A DNA stretch of 30,541 nucleotides. Source: Parvularcula sp964342585 (GTDB taxonomy: Bacteria; Pseudomonadota; Alphaproteobacteria; Caulobacterales; Parvularculaceae). Positions 1 through 7,622 of the stretch are shown piece after piece. The stretch covers positions 1 through 30,541 of the forward strand of contig CAYFHK010000023.1 of assembly GCA_964342585.1 (NCBI GenBank), given 5' to 3'. The position numbers and the translations under genes were made by a program. How positions within the stretch are numbered: the first letter of the stretch is position 1; every line of letters starts with the position of its first letter. The notes beneath the pieces were generated by a model. That model was not told the origin of the DNA. It searched no databases and saw only the letters and a program-made list of their open reading frames with translations.

Positions 1-110
1 TGTGTGGCCGCGATGAATTTGTGCAGTGGGCCGCATGCGGTACTGACTGAGTGTTCGGCGCCTCTCATGGCTGCGTTACACGAGACTGTGAGCTCAGTGG
101 CAAATCTGAA

Positions 111-139
111 TTGACCTGGCGGGAAGGCTGCTATATGTG
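111..139 (+). promoter_or_regulatory. probable sigma70-type promoter for rpmH-rnpA
   Basis: A TTGACC hexamer at 111-116 is followed after 17 bases by TATGTG at 134-139, about 40 bases before the L34 start codon. An alternative -10 (TATATG, 132-137) would leave a 15-base spacer. The pair is the best promoter-like sequence upstream of rpmH. Bases 1-110 show no gene I can support. This is inferred from sequence match alone. Confidence 0.45.
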
Positions 140-178
140 CCGCGACTTCCTTTTGTCTCCTGCCGTTTGGATTTCGTC

Positions 179-313
179 ATGAAACGCACATTCCAACCTA
201 GTAAACTTGTCCGCAAGCGGCGGCATGGTTTTCGGGCGCGCAAAGCGACGGTCGGTGGCCGCCGTGTGCTCGCCGCACGTCGCGCGAAGGGGCGGAAACG
301 CCTGTCAGCGTAA
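179..313 (+). CDS. rpmH: 50S ribosomal protein L34
   Basis: This 44-residue, strongly basic protein has the family-typical start MKRTFQPS and end RAKGRKRLSA, so identification is secure. L34 is a small component of the large ribosomal subunit. It is the first gene of the conserved rpmH-rnpA-yidC block, and only six bases separate its stop from the rnpA start, which implies co-transcription. The ATG at 179 is the only start that gives the full family length. It is shorter than the usual ORF-calling cutoff and would be easy to miss. Confidence 0.97.
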   Translation: MKRTFQPSKLVRKRRHGFRARKATVGGRRVLAARRAKGRKRLSA

Positions 314-319
314 ACGGCG

Positions 320-661
320 ATGGCCGAGGGCGTGCGCGTTGAGCGGTTGCTGAAGCGTGCCGACTTTATCGCCGCCCGCAAAGGCCGCCGCAGATCGACC
401 CCTGCATTTCTGCTGCAGATCCGGCCGACCGAGCTCGAAGTGGCGCGCGTCGGCTTCACCGTCACAAAAAAGATCGGCAATGCGGTTGCGCGAAATCGGA
501 TCAAACGCCGTCTGCGCGCAGTCGTGAGTGAGGTCATGCCCAACCATGCGGTCCCGGGCGCTGACTATGTGCTGATCGCCCGGCAAGCCGCGTTGACGCG
601 GCCCTATCCGCTTCTCCTTGACGATCTTCGGGGGGCCCTAGTAGACCCCCGCAACCCTTGA
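320..661 (+). CDS. rnpA: ribonuclease P protein component
   Basis: This 113-residue basic protein is the protein subunit of RNase P, which assists the catalytic RNA in removing 5' leaders from pre-tRNAs. The hallmark RNR motif is visible as R58-N59-R60 within GNAVARNRIKRRLR, preceded by the FTVTKKIG strand typical of the family. Length is normal. The ATG at 320 lies directly after rpmH. The next gene downstream is yidC, 45 bases away; the yidD gene that often sits between the two in other bacteria is not present here. Function rests on strong family conservation. Confidence 0.95.
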   Translation: MAEGVRVERLLKRADFIAARKGRRRSTPAFLLQIRPTELEVARVGFTVTKKIGNAVARNRIKRRLRAVVSEVMPNHAVPGADYVLIARQAALTRPYPLLLDDLRGALVDPRNP

Positions 662-706
662 CCGCACGAAAAAAGGGCCCGCCTTCGTGGGGGTCACCGG
701 TATCTC

Positions 707-2515
707 ATGGATCGTAATTTCATTCTCGCCCTCACCCTGACGATTCTGATCTTCGTGGGTTGGGACATGATGGTCGTCGGGCCAAAGCGCGAGGCCGCAG
801 AGGCCATCCGCGCCCAAGAGGCGGCCGCAGCGGCTGAAGCCGCGGGACAGCCCGCCGGCGCGGATCAAAGCCTGGCGGCCACAGCGCCCACCACACGGTT
901 GAGCCGAGAAGATGCGCTGAGCCAAAGCGCCGCGCGGCTGAAGATCGACACGCCAGAGATTGTCGGCTCGCTAAACCTTCGCGGCCTTACCTTCGATGAC
1001 GTCACGCTGAAGAATTACCACGTCACCTATAAAGATGACTCCCCCCTCGTCACGCTGCTCAGCCCCTCGGCCACGGCCGGCGCGCAATATCTCCGCGCGG
1101 GGCTTCTGCTCAATGGCACCGTCGACAACACGGCGCTTTGGGAGGTTGTCGGCGATGCGCAAACGCTCACGCCGGAAACACCGGTGACGCTGCGCCGCCA
1201 AGACACCGGCAATGGCATCGAACACACGGTAACGCTGCGCGTCGACGATCAGTTCATGTTCAATGTCGAACACCAGGTGATCAATCAATCGGGCGAAGAC
1301 GTCACGCTTCAGCCTTATGGCGCAAGCTTTCAGAATGGCATTCCGGACGATCTGAAGAACTTTATGATCCTGTTCGAGGGGCCGTTGGCCTTTGTTGGCG
1401 ATCAACTGCATGCGCGGAAATATAAGAAGATCCTGAACGATGGCGGCCTAGAGGCCACCGGCGTTGGCGGCTGGGCCGGGATCACGGACAAGTATTGGCT
1501 GGGCGCAGTGATCCCGCCACAAGATCAGCCCTTCCAAGCCAAGCTCGAGCATCGCCCCGGCGCGACCCCGCTTTTCGTTGCCTCCTACCTTCTCGACCCG
1601 ATCACGGTGCCGAATGGTCAGGGCACGCGCATCGGCGCGAATGTCTTTATCGGCGCGAAAGAAGTTGGCGTGCTGCGCGACTATCAAAAGTCGATTGAGA
1701 AGGGCGGCCTGAACATCAGCCATTTCGACATGGCCGTCGATTGGGGGAACTTCTTCTTCCTCACCCGGCCCATTCTGGCGACCTTGCGCTTCTTTGCCGG
1801 GATTGTCGGCAATTACGGCGTGGCGATTTTGCTTCTCACCTTGTGTATCAAGGCCGTGCTCTTCCCGCTGGCCAATATGTCCTACAAGTCGATGGCCGGG
1901 ATGCGCAAAGTGCAACCGGAAATGCAGCGTCTTCGCGAGCGGTACAAAGACGATCAGATGAAGATGCAGCAGGAGGTGATGGCGCTTTACAAAAAGCACA
2001 AGATCAATCCCGCCGCCGGCTGTTTGCCGATCCTTGCGCAAATGCCGATCTTCTATGCGCTTTATAAGACGCTCTTCACGACGATCGAGATGCGGCACGA
2101 GGCGTTTCTCTATATTCCCGATCTTTCGGAGAATGATCCGACCACGATCTTCAATCTGTTTGGGCTGTTGCCCTTTGATCCCACAGCGCTGCCCGTGTTC
2201 GGTGCCTTCTTAGGCATTGGCATTTTGCCGCTGATCATGGGGGCGGCCATGTGGGTGCAGATGAAGCTGAACCCGCCGCCCACCGATCCGGTGCAGGCAA
2301 AGATTTTTGCCTTCATGCCGTTGATCTTCATGTTCATGTTCGCGCCGTTTGCGGCTGGTCTCGTCCTCTACTGGGCGTGGAACACGATCCTCAGTGTGAC
2401 GCAGCAATATATTATCATGAAGCGGCAAGGCGCCGACGTGGATATCATCGGCAATATTCGTCAAAGCTTTGGCATGCAGCCCGCCGCGGCGAATGAAAAC
2501 CGCGCAGGCAAATAA
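707..2515 (+). CDS. yidC: membrane protein insertase YidC
   Basis: The 602-residue product is a full-length proteobacterial (Gram-negative type) YidC, which inserts proteins into the inner membrane alone or with SecYEG. Visible parts are an N-terminal membrane segment at about residues 5-25, an Ala-rich linker, a large periplasmic beta domain to about residue 345, and the conserved insertase core. The core runs from FFFLTRP through the cytoplasmic coiled hairpin (KVQPEMQRLRERYKDD) and the CLPILAQMPIFYALYK segment to the last membrane helices. The ATG at 707 follows a GGGGGT stretch and starts with MDRNFILA, a usual YidC start. It probably belongs to the rpmH-rnpA transcription unit and runs on into the next two genes (18-base gap). 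Confidence 0.97.
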   Translation: MDRNFILALTLTILIFVGWDMMVVGPKREAAEAIRAQEAAAAAEAAGQPAGADQSLAATAPTTRLSREDALSQSAARLKIDTPEIVGSLNLRGLTFDDVTLKNYHVTYKDDSPLVTLLSPSATAGAQYLRAGLLLNGTVDNTALWEVVGDAQTLTPETPVTLRRQDTGNGIEHTVTLRVDDQFMFNVEHQVINQSGEDVTLQPYGASFQNGIPDDLKNFMILFEGPLAFVGDQLHARKYKKILNDGGLEATGVGGWAGITDKYWLGAVIPPQDQPFQAKLEHRPGATPLFVASYLLDPITVPNGQGTRIGANVFIGAKEVGVLRDYQKSIEKGGLNISHFDMAVDWGNFFFLTRPILATLRFFAGIVGNYGVAILLLTLCIKAVLFPLANMSYKSMAGMRKVQPEMQRLRERYKDDQMKMQQEVMALYKKHKINPAAGCLPILAQMPIFYALYKTLFTTIEMRHEAFLYIPDLSENDPTTIFNLFGLLPFDPTALPVFGAFLGIGILPLIMGAAMWVQMKLNPPPTDPVQAKIFAFMPLIFMFMFAPFAAGLVLYWAWNTILSVTQQYIIMKRQGADVDIIGNIRQSFGMQPAAANENRAGK

Positions 2516-2533
2516 CGATACGAGGGCTGAGGA

Positions 2534-3529
2534 ATGGCGCAAGCTGAGGCGACGACGGACAAACCCATCATCGCCGCCTTGCGCCCCTTGCCCCGCCTCT
2601 TGCGGCTCGCGCTGGACGATCGTTTCAGTTTGAGCTTGCCGCCGCGGGAGGGCACGCCGACGCTTGAAGAGACGAAGGCGAGGATCGCCGGCGCCCAAGC
2701 CCTCGTCGCCACCGCCTTCGACAATCTCGACGCGGAAACGGTGAGCATCTTTCCGCCCTCGCTGAAGCTGATTGCCTCCTTCGGGGTGGGCGTTGACCAT
2801 ATCGACATGAAGGCCGTCGCCGCGCGCGGGATCATCGTGACGAACACGCCCGATGTGACCACGCCCTGCCTCGCCGATATGACGATGGGGCTGATCATCG
2901 CCGCATGCAGACGGTTCCGCGAGGGGCTCGACATCGCCAAGACCGGCGAAGGGCGCGGCCTTCTCACCCCCGACAGTTGGGGCCTTCGCGTGAGCGGGAA
3001 GCCCCTCGGGATTGTTGGTATGGGGAGCATGGGCCAGGCCGTGGCACAGCGCGCCCGCGCTTTTGACATGCCGATCCTTTATACAACGCCGCGCCCGCGG
3101 CCCGAATTCGATGAGAAATATGGCGCCAAGGCGGTGGATCTCGACACATTGCTGCGCGAGGCGGATATCGTGTCGCTGCATTGTCCGCTGAAGCCTGAAA
3201 CGCATCATCTGATCGACGCGGCGGCGCTGGAAAAAATGAAAGACACGGCGGTTCTTATCAATATGGCGCGCGGCCCCGTGGTCGATGAGTTGGCGATGAT
3301 CGACGCGCTGAAGACCGGCAAGATCTTCGCGGCGGGGCTCGATGTCTTCGAGACTGAGCCGGGGCCGATCCGCGAAGAGCTTCGTGTGCTGCCCAACGTA
3401 TATTGTTTGCCGCATATCGGCTCCGCCACCCGCGAAAGCCGCGCGGCGATGGGCGGGCGCGTGCTCGAGAACATCAATCATTTCTTCGACAAGGGCGAGC
3501 CGCTCGACCCGGTTGCGCCGCCGCAATGA
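2534..3529 (+). CDS. D-isomer-specific 2-hydroxyacid dehydrogenase (glyoxylate/hydroxypyruvate reductase-like)
   Basis: The 331-residue protein is a NAD(P)-dependent D-2-hydroxyacid dehydrogenase that interconverts a 2-oxoacid and a D-2-hydroxyacid in the cytoplasm. The nucleotide-binding fingerprint GIVGMGSMG lies at about 159-167. The catalytic Arg is R246 (NMARGPVVDE), the Glu is E275 (FETEP) and the His is H294 (LPHIGSAT), spaced as in the family. The GVGVDHID segment at 84-91 is also typical. Exact substrate (glyoxylate, hydroxypyruvate, phenylpyruvate or other) cannot be read from sequence. It starts 18 bases after yidC with an upstream TGAGGA, and its TGA overlaps the ATG of engB, so all three are probably one operon. 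Its position inside the yidC-engB block is unusual. Confidence 0.88.
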   Translation: MAQAEATTDKPIIAALRPLPRLLRLALDDRFSLSLPPREGTPTLEETKARIAGAQALVATAFDNLDAETVSIFPPSLKLIASFGVGVDHIDMKAVAARGIIVTNTPDVTTPCLADMTMGLIIAACRRFREGLDIAKTGEGRGLLTPDSWGLRVSGKPLGIVGMGSMGQAVAQRARAFDMPILYTTPRPRPEFDEKYGAKAVDLDTLLREADIVSLHCPLKPETHHLIDAAALEKMKDTAVLINMARGPVVDELAMIDALKTGKIFAAGLDVFETEPGPIREELRVLPNVYCLPHIGSATRESRAAMGGRVLENINHFFDKGEPLDPVAPPQ

Positions 3530-4176
3530 CGCAAACGGACGAAAACGAATTCGATGCCGCCGTGATCGAGGAAGGGCGCGTGCTGTTCTCAGGCCCTTGC
3601 GATTTTCTGCTGGGCGTTGTGGCGATGGACGGCTTACCCAATCCTGATTTGCCAGAGGTTGCCTTTGCGGGCCGCTCGAATGTCGGCAAATCGAGCTTGA
3701 TCAATGCCCTGACGAATAGAAAAGCGCTGGCGCGCACCTCTAACACACCTGGACGCACGCGGGAGCTCAACTTTTTCGATCTTGGCGGGCGGCTGCGCCT
3801 CGTCGACCTGCCCGGCTATGGCTATGCGCGCGCCTCGAAATCTGCGGTGAAAACGTGGACCGGCCTGACGCGCGACTACCTCAAAGGCCGCGCCAATCTG
3901 CGCCGCGTATGTGTGCTGATCGACAGCCGCCACGGCCTCAAGGACACTGACCATGAGACGATGAGCATTCTCGACGAAGCAGCTGTCCCCTATCAAATCG
4001 TTTTGACCAAGATCGATAAGATCAAACCGACCGAAGCGGAAGCCACGCGAGAGCGGATCGCCAAAGCGATCGTGAAACACCCCGCCGCACACCCCGCCGT
4101 TCGCGCCACATCGAGCGAGAAAGGCACAGGGCTCGCCGAATTGCGCGCGGAACTCGTCACATTGACCCAAAGCTGA
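3526..4176 (+). CDS. engB: ribosome biogenesis GTP-binding protein EngB/YsxC/YihA
   Basis: This 216-residue TRAFAC GTPase assists assembly of the large ribosomal subunit. G1 is GRSNVGKS at 49-56, G2 is the Thr of NTPGRT near 74, G3 is DLPGYG at 94-99, G4 is TKID at 161-164 and G5 is ATSSEKG near 194-200. The reading frame is open further upstream to 3403. The ATG at 3526, overlapping the preceding TGA as ATGA, gives normal length and a start (MTQTDENEFDA) that leads straight into the family sequence, so I chose it. The overlap suggests translational coupling to the dehydrogenase upstream. Confidence 0.95.
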   Translation: MTQTDENEFDAAVIEEGRVLFSGPCDFLLGVVAMDGLPNPDLPEVAFAGRSNVGKSSLINALTNRKALARTSNTPGRTRELNFFDLGGRLRLVDLPGYGYARASKSAVKTWTGLTRDYLKGRANLRRVCVLIDSRHGLKDTDHETMSILDEAAVPYQIVLTKIDKIKPTEAEATRERIAKAIVKHPAAHPAVRATSSEKGTGLAELRAELVTLTQS

Positions 4177-4196
4177 GGGCGCGCGACATTCGCCCT

Positions 4197-5609
4197 ATGG
4201 CCCATACGCCCCTCACTTCAGAACACCGCAACGCGCTGATCGCCTGCGTCGATGCGCAAGGCGTGATCACCGGCGATGACCAGGCCCCATATCTGACCGA
4301 ATGGCGCGGGCGTTGGCAGGGCGACACGCCCTTGCTTCTTTCACCGGCCAACACCCAACAGCTTGCCGACGTGATGGCCTATGCGCATGCGCATCATCTG
4401 GCCGTGGTGCCGCAAGGCGGGAATACCGGGCTCGTCGGCGGGCAGGTCCCTGCGGGCGAAATTTTGATCACGTTGAAACGTCTACGGCAAATCCGCGATG
4501 TCTCCCCGCAAGACTTTGCCATGACGCTCGAAGCGGGCGTCACTTTGGCCGAGGCGCAGGAGGTGGCGGCCAAGCACGACCGGCTTTTTCCACTCTCGAT
4601 TGGGTCAGAGGGGAGCTGTCAGGTGGGGGGTATTCTCTCCACCAACGCCGGCGGCGTCCACGTTATCCGCTATGGCAATGCGCGCGATCTGTGCCTGGGG
4701 CTTGAGGTCGTTTTGCCGGACGGGCGGGTGTGGGACGGCCTGAACGCGCTCCGCAAGAACAATACCGGCTATGACCTGAAGCACTTGTTCATCGGCGGTG
4801 AAGGCACGCTGGGCTTTATCACCGCGGCGGTTTTAAAGCTTCATCCGCGTCCGTCGGAAACGCTGATGTCATTTCTCGCTGTGCCGAACGCGGAAAGCGC
4901 CGTCGAGCTGCTCTCCTTCGTGCAGGGAAAATCGGGTGGGCAGATCGCCGCCTTTGAATTGATGAGCGCCGCGACGGTCGATCTGGTGCTGAAACAATTT
5001 CCAGAGCTGCGGAGACCCGTCGAGGCGGACGCACCGTTTTTTGCGCTGGTCGAGCTGACATCTGGTCGCCCAGGCGAGTTGAGCGACATGGCGCAAACCC
5101 TGCTCGAGGATGCCCTTGAAGCGGGTCTCATCAGCGATGGCACGGTGGCGCAAAGCGGTACGCAATCGGACGAACTCTGGCGGATCCGTCATAATGCCTC
5201 CGAAGCGATGAAGCGCGACGGCATGTTCTGCGTGAAATGCGATGTCTCCGTGCCGATCCGTCAGGTGCCATCCTTTTTGGCTGAGGCTGATCGGGTGGTT
5301 GAAGACGCGGCCCCCGGCGCGCGAGTGATTGCCTTTGGCCATATGGGCGATGGCAATATCCACTATGATATTCTGGGCCCGGAAGATGGCGACGATCAAG
5401 CCTGGCGCGCCCGTGCCGGCGAAATGGAACGATTGGTGCACGATGTGGTGATCGCGCATGAAGGCTCGATCTCCGCCGAGCACGGCATCGGCAAACTCAA
5501 ACGCGATGAGCTGGCCGAGCGCAAATCCGATGTCGAAATGGATCTGATGCGGCGGATCAAGGCAAGCCTTGACCCGCACGGCATCATGAACCCAGGCAAA
5601 TTGCTCTAG
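4197..5609 (+). CDS. FAD-binding 2-hydroxyacid dehydrogenase (D-lactate / D-2-hydroxyglutarate dehydrogenase type)
   Basis: The 470-residue protein belongs to the GlcD/D-2-hydroxyglutarate dehydrogenase flavoprotein family. An FAD-binding PCMH-type domain covers about residues 45-220, with PQGGNTGLVGG at 72-82 and SIGSEGSCQVGGILSTNAGG at 134-153. The C-terminal FAD-oxidase domain carries the probable metal/substrate site GHMGDGNIH near 381-389 and the signature SAEHGIGKLK near 425-434. Such enzymes oxidise a D-2-hydroxyacid and pass electrons to a quinone, ETF or cytochrome; the substrate is not decided by sequence. It starts 20 bases after engB and may be co-transcribed. With the NAD-dependent dehydrogenase two genes upstream it could form a hydroxyacid/oxoacid redox pair (inference). 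Its TAG stop overlaps the stop of the convergent gene. Confidence 0.9.
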   Translation: MAHTPLTSEHRNALIACVDAQGVITGDDQAPYLTEWRGRWQGDTPLLLSPANTQQLADVMAYAHAHHLAVVPQGGNTGLVGGQVPAGEILITLKRLRQIRDVSPQDFAMTLEAGVTLAEAQEVAAKHDRLFPLSIGSEGSCQVGGILSTNAGGVHVIRYGNARDLCLGLEVVLPDGRVWDGLNALRKNNTGYDLKHLFIGGEGTLGFITAAVLKLHPRPSETLMSFLAVPNAESAVELLSFVQGKSGGQIAAFELMSAATVDLVLKQFPELRRPVEADAPFFALVELTSGRPGELSDMAQTLLEDALEAGLISDGTVAQSGTQSDELWRIRHNASEAMKRDGMFCVKCDVSVPIRQVPSFLAEADRVVEDAAPGARVIAFGHMGDGNIHYDILGPEDGDDQAWRARAGEMERLVHDVVIAHEGSISAEHGIGKLKRDELAERKSDVEMDLMRRIKASLDPHGIMNPGKLL

Positions 5610-6157
5610 GCCACGCGTTGTGCGCGGCCCGCATCGGGGAAGTCGATCGGTGTACCAAAAACATCATTGACGTAATTGGTCAGTGTATTGAGCGCCACAT
5701 GGGCGACGATTTCCACCAATTCGGCATCTGAATAGCCGGCATTACGCACCGCTTCCACGTCAGCGTCGGTGACCTCTCCGCGGTTGAGTGCGACTTTTCG
5801 GGCAAAAACGGCGGCCGCATCTGCTTTCGCATCGTTCGAACGGCCTTCGCGATTGGCGGCGATTTCCGCCTCATCAAGGCGAAGACCTTTGCCGATGGCG
5901 GTGTGGGCCGCGTTACAATAATCACAGCCATTCACATTGGCGATGGCGAGGGCGAGACGCTCTCGGGTCTTTGCATCGAGGGCCCCTTTCGCGAGGGCAC
6001 CAGATAGGCCGAGCGTGCCTTCGAGCGCGGCGGGGCTATTGCCGATGAGCTTATAGAGGTTCGGCGCAAAGCCGACTTTTTGCTCGACCCCTTTCAGCAA
6101 AGGCTGTGCACCGGCTGGCGCTGCGTCGATGGTGGCGGGAAGATTGATGCGTGACAT
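5606..6157 (-). CDS. carboxymuconolactone decarboxylase / AhpD-like peroxidase-related protein
   Basis: The 183-residue product has the AhpD-fold active-site pattern CxxCxxxH as C78-D-Y-C81 and H85, with Glu67 in the helix before it, so a thiol-based peroxidase or disulfide reductase role in the cytoplasm is likely. CMD-family members with this Cys pair are mostly AhpD-like rather than true decarboxylases. The start at 6157 (MSRINLP) is preferred over an in-frame start at 6187 because a GGAG ribosome site sits 8 bases upstream of it. The gene faces the FAD dehydrogenase, and both stop codons share the palindrome CTAG at 5606-5609. An imperfect inverted repeat upstream may be its operator. Confidence 0.85.
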   Translation of the reverse strand: MSRINLPATIDAAPAGAQPLLKGVEQKVGFAPNLYKLIGNSPAALEGTLGLSGALAKGALDAKTRERLALAIANVNGCDYCNAAHTAIGKGLRLDEAEIAANREGRSNDAKADAAAVFARKVALNRGEVTDADVEAVRNAGYSDAELVEIVAHVALNTLTNYVNDVFGTPIDFPDAGRAQRVA

Positions 6158-6192
6158 GATTGATCTCCAATTTCCAAAGAGCGGCACTTTTT

Positions 6193-6210
6193 GTACCGAA
6201 CAGTCAGTAC
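6193..6210 (-). promoter_or_regulatory. imperfect palindrome upstream of the AhpD-like gene, TetR-type operator candidate
   Basis: GTAC at each end of an 18-base element matches in inverted order, and 6 of 9 positions per half pair. The halves (GTACCGAAC and GTACTGACT) resemble many TetR/AcrR-family operators. It lies 36-53 bases upstream of the start codon at 6157, where it would overlap the core promoter. No regulator gene is encoded nearby. A further CTGGTACTG lies at 6219-6227. Bases 6228-6424 hold no gene I can support. Confidence 0.35.
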
Positions 6211-6424
6211 ATAATTGTCTGGTACTGCTTTGCCAGAAGGCGGCACAGGTTTATTTTTGGGGGGCGATACAGAAGAACTAAGTCTGATACGCGCGCGGCG
6301 GCGGCCAGGCGGCTGAACCATGTGCCCATCACTGACAAGCGGATCTCCAACGACGCGGCGGTTTTTCTTGGAACAGGGGCCTAGCGCCTCTCGTTACTGA
6401 AAAGACGCAAGATTTGGAGGTTGC

Positions 6425-7537
6425 ATGACGAAATCTACCCCCCTCACCCCGTTTCGCGACGCCATCGATGCCTTAGGCCAAAGCGATCACGTCACGTCAC
6501 TCTATGTCCCGCGTCCCTCGATTGAGACCGGCGGCGAGAAATGGCGTATCCTGCGGAAAAATCTGCTGACGGCGCTGGAAGAGAAAGCGCCGAAGGCGGA
6601 GCGCATTTATGCCGCGCTTGAGGGTCTGGAAAATCACGATTTCCGGGGGCTTGGCATCGCCTTTTTTGAAAGCCCTACAGCCTTCCGCACCATGCACTTG
6701 ATTGACCGCCCCATCGCAATTTTGACGACCGAGGCGCAACCCTTCTTGCTCCCGGCCCTGGCAGATCACTTAGATCGGCAGACGGCATGGGCTCTTGCCC
6801 TCGATAAGGATGAGCCGAAACTCTACCACTACCGGAATGGTGAGATCACCGACGAGACGCATCGCTTAGACGCACCGAGCTACGAAGAAATCGAACATCG
6901 CCGTTATGTTCAGGATGATATCCTTTTCCACCAAGGGGCACGCGGCAGCGTCGGTGGGCATCAAGGCCCCGCCATTTTCCATGCTCTCGGCATCAGTCAG
7001 CCGGAGGAGGAAGAGAAAACCGACATTGCTTACTATCGCGAATTGATCAGCGCGCTTGACCGTGGACTGCCTGCTCAACTCGAAACGCTACACGTCTTTG
7101 CCGACCCGCATACCGGCGGTCGTTTCGTTGAATTGGTGCATGCAGATGATTTTACGATCGAACATCATAATGCCGCCGGGGACGCGCTGGCCCCTGAGCG
7201 GATTGCCAAGGCACTGGGCGGCCAGTTAGAGCCCGTGCCGGAAATCGGTGAAGTGACGTCTGACCGAAACGCTGTGCATGTGGCCGCCCATCGCGGGCAG
7301 GTCGCCGACATTTATATTGGCTTGGATCACGCCTTGCTCGAACCCAAGAGCAGCGGCGCACCCTCAGAACATGTGCGCCTCCGCACCAATGACGAATTGC
7401 TGGATGCCCGCGCGATCAACGAAACGGTGATGAGTGCCGTGATGAATGGTGCCAATGTGACGTGGCTGCCGCGTCCATCCCACGGCGATGTGTTTGCGGC
7501 CACCTTGCGCTGGTCGGGCGCGGACAGCGCTGCCTGA
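6425..7537 (+). CDS. baeRF-family protein (bacterial archaeo-eukaryotic release factor-like, family 3 type)
   Basis: The 370-residue soluble protein matches the layout of bacterial eRF1-like (baeRF3) proteins. It has an N-terminal SLYVPRPS strand near residue 24-31 and a RILRKNLLTALEE helix. GLGIAFFES follows, then a conserved PFLLPALADHLDRQTAWALALDKDEPKLY segment split over about 106-135, then a second domain beginning about residue 200. Bacterial members have been proposed to act in ribosome rescue or stress responses; no activity is established from this sequence. A GGAG ribosome site precedes the ATG at 6425. It is monocistronic, and a strong hairpin follows at 7596-7622. Assignment is by remembered family pattern, so the subfamily number is uncertain. 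Confidence 0.6.
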   Translation: MTKSTPLTPFRDAIDALGQSDHVTSLYVPRPSIETGGEKWRILRKNLLTALEEKAPKAERIYAALEGLENHDFRGLGIAFFESPTAFRTMHLIDRPIAILTTEAQPFLLPALADHLDRQTAWALALDKDEPKLYHYRNGEITDETHRLDAPSYEEIEHRRYVQDDILFHQGARGSVGGHQGPAIFHALGISQPEEEEKTDIAYYRELISALDRGLPAQLETLHVFADPHTGGRFVELVHADDFTIEHHNAAGDALAPERIAKALGGQLEPVPEIGEVTSDRNAVHVAAHRGQVADIYIGLDHALLEPKSSGAPSEHVRLRTNDELLDARAINETVMSAVMNGANVTWLPRPSHGDVFAATLRWSGADSAA

Positions 7538-7595
7538 GGCATACGATGGCATGGCTCGAGCTTGGTGCGGGTCGGTGTGATCCCACCAGCAGAAT

Positions 7596-7622
7596 AACGC
7601 TCGCCGTTACGCGGCGAGCGTT
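7596..7622. terminator. bidirectional hairpin terminator candidate between convergent genes
   Basis: AACGCTCGCCG (7596-7606) pairs perfectly with CGGCGAGCGTT (7612-7622) across a 5-base loop. It sits between the convergent baeRF and hydroxylase genes. On the plus strand it is followed by TTTGATTTG, a weak T tract. The TAA stop of the minus-strand hydroxylase gene lies in the loop, so its last codons form one arm. Termination is inferred. Confidence 0.6.

Noticed and set aside
3403..3525. Upstream extension of engB
   Set aside because: It overlaps the dehydrogenase coding region; the ATGA-overlap start at 3526 gives normal EngB length.
2210..3526. A 438-codon open frame on the minus strand
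   Set aside because: It lies opposite yidC and the 2-hydroxyacid dehydrogenase, both certain, and its product is a low-complexity Arg/His-rich shadow typical of antisense frames in GC-rich genes.
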